This document shows, piece by piece, positions 57,480 through 64,000 of a DNA stretch of 64,000 nucleotides. The stretch's first letter is position 1; each line of letters begins with the position of its first letter. Source of the DNA: Rhodococcus oryzae (GTDB taxonomy: Bacteria; Actinomycetota; Actinomycetes; Mycobacteriales; Mycobacteriaceae); contig NZ_SUMD01000005.1 of NCBI RefSeq assembly GCF_005049235.1, positions 1 to 64,000 of the forward strand, in the 5' to 3' direction. The notes beneath the pieces are model-generated. The model did not search any database. It was not told the origin of the DNA and saw only the letters and a program-made list of their open reading frames with translations. A program made the translations under genes and the position numbers.

Positions 57480-59057
57480 ATGATCGACGCGGTGGTGGTG
57501 GGATCCGGACACAATGCGCTGGTGTCGGCGTGCTATCTCGCCCGGTCCGGCTGGTCGGTCGAGGTGCTCGAGAGCGACACCGTACTGGGCGGGGCGGTGT
57601 CCACCGTCGAACGGTTCCCCGGCCATCAGGTGGACCGCGGTTCGTCCGCGCACATCATGATCCGGCACACCGGCATCATCGAGGACCTCGACCTCACCTC
57701 GCACGGACTGCGTTATCTCGACTGCGACCCTTGGGCATTCGCGCCCGCGCCGCCCGAGTCCGGCCGGTCGGGCATCGTCTTCCACCGCAGCCTCGAACGA
57801 ACCTGCGCCTCCATCGCCGAATCCTGCGGGGCCGCCGACGCGAGGGCATACAGAGAGTTCGTCGACACCTGGGGTCCGCGCACCGCGGGAGTGATGCGGG
57901 CGTTCGCCGGGCCGCCGACCGGTGGGAGGCTGGCCCGCTCGTTCGGCACCCTGGATCGGGGCGCGGGCGCCGCGGCCTTCTCACGGGAGTTCCTCGCATC
58001 CGGGGACAGCTTGCTGGACAACTACTTCGACAACGAGCGCCTCAAGGCGGCACTGGCCTGGTTCGGCGCCCAGTCGGGACCACCGATGTCCGAGCCGGGC
58101 ACCGCCCCGATGGTCGGGTTCGCGGCGCTGATGCACACCCTGCCGCCGGGCCGGGCGGTCGGCGGCAGCGGCGCCCTCACCCGGGCCCTGGCGTCGCGGC
58201 TGGCCGCGGACGGTGGAGCCGTGCGACTGGGCGACGCGGTGACCGAGCTGCGCCGCACGCCGAAGGGCTGGACGGTCCGCACCGCCCATGGCCACGAGGT
58301 CCACGCCAGGACGGTGGTGGCCGGCTGCCACATCCTGACCACCCTCGACCTGCTCGAGCGCGGCGGCCACGACCGGACGCAACTGGACGGGTGGCGCCGC
58401 CGGATCCGGGTCGGGCCGGGGATCGGCATGGTCGTCCGCCTCGGAACCGATTCGCTCCCCTCCTATCCCAGCGCCCCGGCGGGCGAGACCGTCACCTCCG
58501 GGCTGCAGCTGCTGGTCTCCGATCGCGCACAGCTGAGGCTCGCACACGGCGCGGCGCTGGCGGGCGAGCTGCCCCCCGTCCCCGCGGTCCTCGCCATGAG
58601 TTTCAGCGGGATCGACCCGAGCCTGACCCCCGCGGGTGAACACCAGGCGACGCTGTGGTCGCAGTGGCATCCCTATGCCCTCACCGGCGGACGCGACTGG
58701 GCGGACCTCGCCGAGTCCGAGGGCGACCGGATCGTCGCCGAGATCGAGCGGCTGGCACCGGGATTCACAGACTCGGTGCGCCACCGGCTGGTCCAGACCC
58801 CCGCGGACCTCGAGTCCGAGATGGGGCTGATCGGCGGCAACGTGATGCACGTCGAGATGTCGCTGGACCAGATGTTCATGTGGCGCCCCCTGCCGGAACT
58901 GTCGGGACACCGGGTGCCAGGCGCGAAGGGGCTGTACCTGACCGGCGCGTCCACCCACCCGGGCGGCGGAGTGTCCGGGTCGAGTGGGCGCAGCGCCGCG
59001 CGGATCGCGTTGTCCGACGCCCGGTTCGGGGGCTTGCGCCGGGTGCTGCACCGATGA
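57480..59057 (+). CDS. crtO: CrtO-type beta-carotene ketolase
   Basis: FAD-dependent enzyme related to phytoene desaturase that adds 4-keto groups to carotenoid rings, giving 4-keto-gamma-carotene or echinenone in rhodococci. 525 residues. FAD loop DAVVVGSGHNALVSACYLA at the N-terminus; C-terminal LYLTGASTHPGGGVSGSSG closes the FAD site. The sequence closely follows Rhodococcus erythropolis CrtO as I remember it (for example SGPPMSEPGTAPMVGFAALM and NVMHVEMSLDQM). It is placed apart from idsA and crtI by lppM and metF. Confidence 0.92.
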   Translation: MIDAVVVGSGHNALVSACYLARSGWSVEVLESDTVLGGAVSTVERFPGHQVDRGSSAHIMIRHTGIIEDLDLTSHGLRYLDCDPWAFAPAPPESGRSGIVFHRSLERTCASIAESCGAADARAYREFVDTWGPRTAGVMRAFAGPPTGGRLARSFGTLDRGAGAAAFSREFLASGDSLLDNYFDNERLKAALAWFGAQSGPPMSEPGTAPMVGFAALMHTLPPGRAVGGSGALTRALASRLAADGGAVRLGDAVTELRRTPKGWTVRTAHGHEVHARTVVAGCHILTTLDLLERGGHDRTQLDGWRRRIRVGPGIGMVVRLGTDSLPSYPSAPAGETVTSGLQLLVSDRAQLRLAHGAALAGELPPVPAVLAMSFSGIDPSLTPAGEHQATLWSQWHPYALTGGRDWADLAESEGDRIVAEIERLAPGFTDSVRHRLVQTPADLESEMGLIGGNVMHVEMSLDQMFMWRPLPELSGHRVPGAKGLYLTGASTHPGGGVSGSSGRSAARIALSDARFGGLRRVLHR

Positions 59058-59114
59058 GCGGGCCGGGAGGCACCGGATCCGCCACGCCGCGCACCCCTAC
59101 CGCCTGACACCTGC

Positions 59115-59813
59115 ATGGCTGCCTGGCACGATAACGCTGTGCAGCAGCCCCACTCCGATGTCCGAAGTCGATCCCGCGTCCGACTGTTCGCCCTGTCCGT
59201 GCTCCTCCTGATCTGCATACCGGTGCTCAGCGGGTGCCTTCGGGTCCAGGCGTCACTCGGCGTCTCACCCGACGACCGGGTGTCGGGACAGATCGTCGCC
59301 GCGACGGTTCCCGCGGACGACAACGACAAGGGCCCGGAGCTGATCCCGCCGGACTCGTTGATGTCGAAGGTCCGGGTACAGGCGTACAAGCAAGACGGCT
59401 ACGTCGGCAGTCAGGCCTTCTTCAGTGACCTGACCTTCGGCGAGGTGCAGCAGCTCGGGGCGATGTCCAGCCAGACCGGCAGCTCCATCCAGCTGGACTT
59501 CCGGCGCAGCGGCGACGTCGTGGTCCTCGAGGGCAAGGCGGACCTCAAATCGGTGCCCGACGGCAGCGACGTCCAGTTCAGCGTCGCATTCCCCGCGCGG
59601 GTGAACACCACCAACGGAACCCGCGACGCCGACTCCATCGTCACCTGGAAGCTGCCGCCCGGCGAGGTGAGCACCCTCCGTGCCGAGACCCGATACGCCG
59701 ACCCCAGCACGCGCGGCTTCGCCGGCTGGGCAGGCATCGTCGCAGGCGTCACGCTGGGCGTCGCGCTCGTGGTCGGCGCGATGGCGTACTTCAGCAGGCA
59801 CCCGAGGCGCTGA
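59115..59813 (+). CDS. lppM: Lipoprotein LppM (DUF3153)
   Basis: 232 residues, LppM/Rv2171 type. Signal peptide with lipobox VLSGC, DUF3153 domain with the FSDLTFGEVQQL segment, and a C-terminal membrane helix (about 206-225) followed by a basic tail. In M. tuberculosis the protein affects phagosome behaviour and may bind phosphatidylinositol mannosides. The ATG at 59115 has no good ribosome site; an in-frame GTG at 59139 would shorten the N-terminus by 8 residues. Confidence 0.92.
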   Translation: MAAWHDNAVQQPHSDVRSRSRVRLFALSVLLLICIPVLSGCLRVQASLGVSPDDRVSGQIVAATVPADDNDKGPELIPPDSLMSKVRVQAYKQDGYVGSQAFFSDLTFGEVQQLGAMSSQTGSSIQLDFRRSGDVVVLEGKADLKSVPDGSDVQFSVAFPARVNTTNGTRDADSIVTWKLPPGEVSTLRAETRYADPSTRGFAGWAGIVAGVTLGVALVVGAMAYFSRHPRR

Positions 59814-59818
59814 CGCAC

Positions 59819-59860
59819 TGTGCGCGAATTGCACCCCACCGAGAGTGCAATTCGCGCACA
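59819..59860. terminator. 16-bp perfect hairpin between lppM and metF
   Basis: TGTGCGCGAATTGCAC (59819-59834) pairs perfectly with 59845-59860 across a 10-base loop. It lies between convergent stop codons, 5 bases after the lppM stop, so it can end transcription from both sides. Confidence 0.85.
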
Positions 59861-59873
59861 GGCGCGAAGCGCG

Positions 59874-60839
59874 CTATCTGACCGAGCTGGCCAGTCCGAG
59901 GCGGGCCAGCACCTCACGGGTCGCGCGGGCGAAGTTCAGCGTGATGAAGTGCAGGCAGGGTGCGCCCTCGGCGATCAACCGCTCGCTCATCTCGGTGGCG
60001 AGCTCGATGCCGATCTCACGGACCGCGGCGCGGTTCTCCTCGGGCCCGTGGCCCGCCGCGCGATCCAGCCGGTCCGCGAGCTCGCGCGGCAGCTGCGATC
60101 CGGACAGCTCCACCATCCGCTTGACCGAGCGCAGCGACGTGATCGGCATGATCTCCGGGATGATCGGCTTGGCACCCTGCTCGGCGTCGCACCGGGAAAC
60201 CCGGTCGCGCAACCGCAGGTAGTCCTCGACGTCGAAGAACATCTGGGTGATCGAGTACTCGGCCCCGGCACGCAGCTTGGAGACCAGGTATCTGGTGTCG
60301 TGGTCGAGGTCCGGCGCCCGGAAGTGCCCCTCGGGGAAGGACGCGACACCGACGTGGAAATCGCCGAGGTCGCGGACCAGCCGGACCAGCTCCTCGGCGT
60401 ACTCGACGCCCTCGGGATGCCTGACCCACTCGCCGAGCGGATCGCCAGGCGGATCGCCGCGCAGCACCAGGATGTTGCTGATGCCGCGGTCCGCGTATGC
60501 GCCGACCATCGCACGCAGCTCGTCGACGCTGTGGCCGACGGCCGTCAGATGGGCGACCGGGAGCAGGGTGGTCTCCTCGGCAAGAGCACCGGTGACGCGC
60601 ACGGTCCGGTCCCTGGTCGATCCGCCGGCCCCGTAGGTCATCGAGACGAATGCGGGCTGCATCTGCTCGAACTCGCGGACCGCGCGCCACAGACGCGCCT
60701 CCGCATCGGCATCGCGCGGCGGCGAGAACTCCACCGAGAAGGGAATCCGCCCGCCGCTCGAACCGATCCGGTCCACGATGGACGGGGTCTGGGTCACCCA
60801 GCCCTCGCTTGACCGTCCCCTGACGGCATCGAATGTCAC
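59874..60839 (-). CDS. metF: Methylenetetrahydrofolate reductase-type protein
   Basis: FAD-dependent barrel enzyme of the MetF family, 321 residues, which reduces 5,10-methylene-THF to 5-methyl-THF. Motifs: FSVEFSPPRD with the catalytic Glu, FVSMTYGAGGSTRDRT, AHLTAVGHS, NILVLRGDPP and the ITQMFFD flavin segment. It matches Rv2172c in position. A -10 (TATGAT) 6 bases before the GTG at 60839 suggests a leaderless transcript; an internal GTG at 60797 with GAGGG is an alternative start. Confidence 0.92.
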   Translation of the reverse strand: MTFDAVRGRSSEGWVTQTPSIVDRIGSSGGRIPFSVEFSPPRDADAEARLWRAVREFEQMQPAFVSMTYGAGGSTRDRTVRVTGALAEETTLLPVAHLTAVGHSVDELRAMVGAYADRGISNILVLRGDPPGDPLGEWVRHPEGVEYAEELVRLVRDLGDFHVGVASFPEGHFRAPDLDHDTRYLVSKLRAGAEYSITQMFFDVEDYLRLRDRVSRCDAEQGAKPIIPEIMPITSLRSVKRMVELSGSQLPRELADRLDRAAGHGPEENRAAVREIGIELATEMSERLIAEGAPCLHFITLNFARATREVLARLGLASSVR

Positions 60840-60845
60840 TCGACA

Positions 60846-60851
60846 ATCATA
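60846..60851 (-). promoter_or_regulatory. -10 element for leaderless metF
   Basis: TATGAT on the minus strand ends 6 bases before the GTG of metF, giving a predicted start of transcription at or next to the start codon. No ribosome site is present between them. Confidence 0.6.
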
Positions 60852-60936
60852 GTGGCGGGCAGCGAGGGCGACTTCGACGGACCACTAGGGTGAGGGTGTC
60901 GATCACCTTCCCAGGGCAATTCCCGGGGCAATCACC

Positions 60937-60943
60937 GAGGAGG
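60937..60943 (+). promoter_or_regulatory. idsA: Ribosome-binding site that fixes a CTG start for idsA
   Basis: GAGGAGG followed by 5 bases (acacc) and then CTG. The idsA frame opens after a TAG at 60886-60888 and contains no ATG, GTG or TTG before the conserved GGKRVRP motif, so this site points to the CTG at 60949. Confidence 0.75.
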
Positions 60944-60948
60944 ACACC

Positions 60949-62046
60949 CTGTCCGCCCACGCCGCCTCCCCCGAGGCCACCGAGTCGCTGCCCGCCGCCG
61001 TCGAGACGGCACTGCGCGAGTTCTTCGACAGTCGCAGGCCGGTCACCGATGCCGTCGGCGGCACCTTCACCGCCGCCACCACCGCGCTGGAGGCCTTCGT
61101 CCTGCGCGGCGGCAAGCGGGTCCGGCCCGCGTTCGCCTGGACGGGCTGGCTGGGCGCCGGTGGCGACCCGACCGGTCCCGACGCCGCCGCGGTGCTGCGG
61201 GCGTGCGCCGCGCTCGAGCTGGTCCAGGCGTGCGCCCTCGTGCACGACGACATCATCGACTCCTCCCGCACCCGCAGGGGCTTTCCCACCCTGCACGTCG
61301 AGTTCGCCGACCGGCACCGTTCGGGCGGATGGTCCGGCGAACCGGCGAAGTTCGGTGAATCCGTGGCCATCCTGCTCGGCGATCTCGCGCTGGCATGGGC
61401 GGACGACATGGTCCGCGAGTCCGGGGTCGACGCGGCCGCCCAGGTCCGGCTCGGCCCGGTGTGGTCGGCGATGCGCACGGAGGTCCTCGGGGGCCAGTAT
61501 CTGGACGTGAGCACCGAGGTGACCGCCGACGAGTCGGTGGCCGCGGCGCTGCGGATCAATCGATACAAGACGGCGGCGTACACGATCGAGCGACCGCTGC
61601 ACCTGGGCGCCGCCCTCGCCGCGGCCGATCCGGATCTGATCGCCGCCTATCGCGAGTTCGGCACCGACATCGGCATCGCCTTCCAGCTCCGCGACGACCT
61701 GCTCGGGGTGTTCGGGGACCCGGCGGTCACCGGGAAGCCGTCCGGCGACGACCTGCGCGAGGGCAAGCGGACCGTGCTGTTCGCCGAGGCCCTGCTGCGG
61801 GCCGACGCCACCGACCGGGGCACCGCGGACGTGCTGCGGCGCAGCATCGGCACCGATCTCACCGAGGAGCAGGTGCAGCGGCTGCGCGCGATCATCACCG
61901 ATCTCGGCGCGGTGGACGAGGTCGAGCGCCGCATCGACGAGCTCACCGCCAGGGGCCTGCGCGCCCTCGACACGAGCACCGCAACGGAGTCGGCCAAGCA
62001 GAGCCTGCGCGCGATGGCGCTGGCCGCCACCCGTCGTACGGCCTGA
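60949..62046 (+). CDS. idsA: Geranylgeranyl/polyprenyl diphosphate synthase, predicted CTG start
   Basis: Trans-prenyl diphosphate synthase condensing IPP units, probably making GGPP for carotenoids; ortholog position of Rv2173 (idsA2). 365 residues if begun at CTG 60949. Motifs: GGKRVRP (IPP binding), first Asp-rich motif LVHDDIIDSS, KTAAYTIERPL, second Asp-rich FQLRDDLLGVFGD and GKRT. The first ordinary start, GTG 61192, lies after GGKRVRP and would delete about 80 residues needed for activity, so it is unlikely. It is followed by crtI after 5 bases. Confidence 0.93.
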   Translation: MSAHAASPEATESLPAAVETALREFFDSRRPVTDAVGGTFTAATTALEAFVLRGGKRVRPAFAWTGWLGAGGDPTGPDAAAVLRACAALELVQACALVHDDIIDSSRTRRGFPTLHVEFADRHRSGGWSGEPAKFGESVAILLGDLALAWADDMVRESGVDAAAQVRLGPVWSAMRTEVLGGQYLDVSTEVTADESVAAALRINRYKTAAYTIERPLHLGAALAAADPDLIAAYREFGTDIGIAFQLRDDLLGVFGDPAVTGKPSGDDLREGKRTVLFAEALLRADATDRGTADVLRRSIGTDLTEEQVQRLRAIITDLGAVDEVERRIDELTARGLRALDTSTATESAKQSLRAMALAATRRTA

Positions 62047-62051
62047 TCGGC

Positions 62052-63662
62052 GTGGGCCTGCGCACGGTCCCGGGTCGCACCGATCACGTGGTGGTCGTCG
62101 GGGCAGGGCTGTCCGGATTGTCGGCGGCGCTGCACCTGCTGGGCACCGGCCGCGCGGTCACCCTCCTCGAGCGCGATCGTTCGGTCGGCGGCCGGGTCGG
62201 CGTCTACGACGGACCCGGTTACCAGATCGACAGCGGTGCAACCGTTCTCACCATGCCGGAGCTGGTCGCCGAGGCGCTGGCCGCGGTCGGTGCCGACTTC
62301 GGGTCGGTGTCCCCGCCGCTGCGCCTGCACCGGCTGGACCCGGCATATCACGCGCGATTCGCGGACGGCGGCGCGATCGCCGTGCACTCGGACCCCGACG
62401 CGATGGCGGCGGAGGTCGCCAGGGCGTGCGGTCCCGACGAGGCGCGCCGCTACCTCCGGCTGCGCTCCTGGTTGGAGCGGATCTTCACGGCCGAGTTCGA
62501 CCGGTTCATCGACGCGAACTTCGACTCGCCGCTCGACCTGGTCGGCTCGCGCGCAGCCCTCGCGGACCTGTCGACGCTGGTCCGGATCGGCGGCTTCGGC
62601 AGGCTCGGTCCGCGCGTCGAGAAGTACCTCCGCGACCCGCGGCTGCAGCGCATCTTCACCTTCCAGTCGCTCTACGCGGGGTTGAGCCCGGCGCGGGCAC
62701 TCGGCATCTACGGCGCGATCGCCCACATGGACACCTCGATGGGCGTGTACTTCCCCGACGGCGGCATGCGGGCGATCGCCGAGGCCATGGCCGGCGCCTT
62801 CACCGCCGCGGGCGGCACGCTCGCACTCGGGACCGAGGTGAGCCGGATCGACTACCGGAACGGTCGGGCGACGCGGGTGATCGCCGCCGACGGGTCGGGG
62901 TTCGAGGCCGACGCCGTGGTCCTGACCGCGGACCTCGGCAGCGGGAGTGCCCTGCTCCCGCGCCGGACGTGGCCGCGGCGGCCGGTCCGGCATTCTCCCT
63001 CCGCGGTCGTCGCGCACGGCACCATCCCCGCCTCCGTCGCCGCAGGCTGGACCGACTCCGGCCACCACACCATCGACTTCGGGGCGGCCTGGGAGCAGAC
63101 GTTCGCCGAGATCACCGCGCGCCGCGGTCGCGGCAGGCTGATGAGCGACCCGTCCCTGCTGCTCACCCGCCCCGCGGTCACCGATCCGGAACTGCTCATC
63201 GACCGTGACGGTGTGCCGCACGAGCCACTGTCGGTGCTGGCGCCCTGCCCGAACCTGCACAGCGCCCCGCTGGACTGGGCCGCCCTCGGGCGGCCGTACG
63301 TCCGCGAGCTGCTCGTCGAGCTCGAGCGGCGCGGCTACACCGGGATCGCCGAGGGGTTCCGGGTTGACCTGATCGACACCCCACAGACCTGGGCCGACCG
63401 CGGGATGTCCGCGGGCACCCCGTTCGCCGCGGCACACACCTTCGCGCAGACGGGACCGTTCCGGCGCGGAAACCTCGACACCGGAGCCGAGAACGTGGTG
63501 CTCGCCGGGTCCGGCACCACACCGGGGGTCGGGGTGCCGACCGTGCTGGTCTCGGGGAAGCTCGCCGCCCAGCGGATCGGGGGCGAACTGCGTGCCAGGT
63601 CACAGACACACCCCGCACGATCAAGGCGTTTCCCGCTGCGGAACACCGAGCCACTAAACTAA
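62052..63662 (+). CDS. crtI: Phytoene desaturase
   Basis: FAD-dependent desaturase converting phytoene towards lycopene, 536 residues. N-terminal FAD loop DHVVVVGAGLSGLSAALHL followed by GGRVG; substrate region FTFQSLYAGLSPARALGIY and C-terminal GSGTTPGVGVPTVLVSG, typical of CrtI. It probably uses the GTG at 62052, 5 bases after the idsA stop, with no clear ribosome site, so translation may depend on idsA. Phytoene synthase (crtB), a common partner, does not follow; mptA is next. Confidence 0.92.
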   Translation: MGLRTVPGRTDHVVVVGAGLSGLSAALHLLGTGRAVTLLERDRSVGGRVGVYDGPGYQIDSGATVLTMPELVAEALAAVGADFGSVSPPLRLHRLDPAYHARFADGGAIAVHSDPDAMAAEVARACGPDEARRYLRLRSWLERIFTAEFDRFIDANFDSPLDLVGSRAALADLSTLVRIGGFGRLGPRVEKYLRDPRLQRIFTFQSLYAGLSPARALGIYGAIAHMDTSMGVYFPDGGMRAIAEAMAGAFTAAGGTLALGTEVSRIDYRNGRATRVIAADGSGFEADAVVLTADLGSGSALLPRRTWPRRPVRHSPSAVVAHGTIPASVAAGWTDSGHHTIDFGAAWEQTFAEITARRGRGRLMSDPSLLLTRPAVTDPELLIDRDGVPHEPLSVLAPCPNLHSAPLDWAALGRPYVRELLVELERRGYTGIAEGFRVDLIDTPQTWADRGMSAGTPFAAAHTFAQTGPFRRGNLDTGAENVVLAGSGTTPGVGVPTVLVSGKLAAQRIGGELRARSQTHPARSRRFPLRNTEPLN

Positions 63663-63743
63663 CCAGCTGTCCACGCATTCCGCCGACGGGTCTTGCCGGC
63701 CGGACCGCAGTCAACGCACAGCCATGGGGGAAGATCCGCACCG

Positions 63744-64000
63744 ATGACGTCCCCACTTTCCGCTGCTGACAGGCACACCGGCGACAGCAACGACCAGGGC
63801 CCGAGCGCCGGGCGGCTCCGCGCGGTCGCCGGGTTCGCGCGCAGCGAGGCGGGGCACGCCGCGATCCTCGGGTTGGTCGGCGCATCGATGATCACGTTCG
63901 GCGGTTTCGGCTCGGGCAGCGTTCGACGTGAGGATCCGCTCCTCGAGGCGCTGCACCTGTCCTGGCTGCGCTTCGGGCACGGCCTGATCCTGTCGACGAT
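63744..64000 (+). CDS. mptA: Alpha-(1->6)-mannosyltransferase MptA, 5' part
   Basis: First 85 codons only; the gene runs off the window. The N-terminus FGGFGSGSVRREDPLLEALHLSWLRFGHGLILS matches MptA (Rv2174), a polyprenyl-phosphomannose-dependent GT-C enzyme that extends the mannan core of lipomannan and LAM on the outer face of the membrane. The ATG follows GGGGAAG by 10 bases. The presence of this gene supports a lipoarabinomannan-making actinobacterium. Confidence 0.9.
   Translation, partial: MTSPLSAADRHTGDSNDQGPSAGRLRAVAGFARSEAGHAAILGLVGASMITFGGFGSGSVRREDPLLEALHLSWLRFGHGLILST

Noticed and set aside
61192-62046. idsA starting at GTG 61192
   Set aside because: It would omit GGKRVRP and the N-terminal helices; the CTG with a strong ribosome site is preferred.
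61647-63437. A 596-codon minus-strand frame opposite idsA and crtI
   Set aside because: Antisense shadow; the plus-strand genes carry complete catalytic motifs.
1-64000. tRNA, rRNA, CRISPR arrays, insertion sequences and prophage
   Set aside because: I looked for tRNA-like cloverleafs with CCA ends, regular repeat-spacer arrays, transposase or integrase genes and terminal inverted repeats and saw none; a covariance-model search would be needed to exclude small RNAs.

Overview
The window is high-GC actinobacterial DNA that reads as the chromosome of a mycolic-acid actinobacterium, most likely Rhodococcus or a close Nocardiaceae relative. The evidence is gene content and order: a full division and cell-wall (dcw) cluster with wag31, sepF, ftsL and a meso-diaminopimelate-type murE; lppM, an idsA-type prenyl synthase and mptA in the order known from Mycobacterium tuberculosis Rv2171-Rv2174; a dinX-type polymerase and dnaE1-type replicase; a translational ileS T-box; and a CrtO carotenoid ketolase of the rhodococcal type. 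I see no rRNA, tRNA, CRISPR array, insertion sequence or prophage.

Bases 1-13,600 are accessory-like: the end of a DUF222/HNH protein, treZ without treX or treY, a drug-efflux MFS/TetR pair with two direct-repeat operators, and a minus-strand five-gene operon (aldehyde dehydrogenase, GABA aminotransferase, copper amine oxidase, universal stress protein, permease) that could take a diamine such as putrescine to GABA and succinate semialdehyde. Bases 13,600-31,200 hold a secreted glycine-zipper protein, ilvA, poxB, an F420-type reductase, a TetR gene with two palindromic operators, dnaE, a duplicated pair of membrane-anchored esterases, rluD-type synthase, lspA, three lipoprotein genes and tfoX-dinB. 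Bases 31,200-35,000 carry ileS under a T-box riboswitch.

Bases 35,000-55,600 are the dcw cluster, all on the minus strand and transcribed from high to low coordinates: mraZ, rsmH, ftsL, pbpB, murE, murF, mraY, murD, ftsW, murG, murC, ftsQ, ftsZ, pgeF, yggS, sepF, yggT, wag31. Most junctions are 4-base start/stop overlaps, so translation is probably coupled. Upstream of mraZ lie three GTGG boxes at 10-bp period, the expected MraZ operator. Bases 55,600-64,000 hold DUF3040 and HEPN genes, a GNAT acetyltransferase, crtO, lppM, metF, idsA (which appears to start at a CTG codon), crtI and the beginning of mptA.

The points most worth a second look are the CTG start of idsA, a short GC-rich sequence that recurs in the same reading frame in ileS, ftsQ and murE, the amine-oxidation operon with an embedded universal stress protein, and several operator-like repeats whose regulators can be guessed from context.
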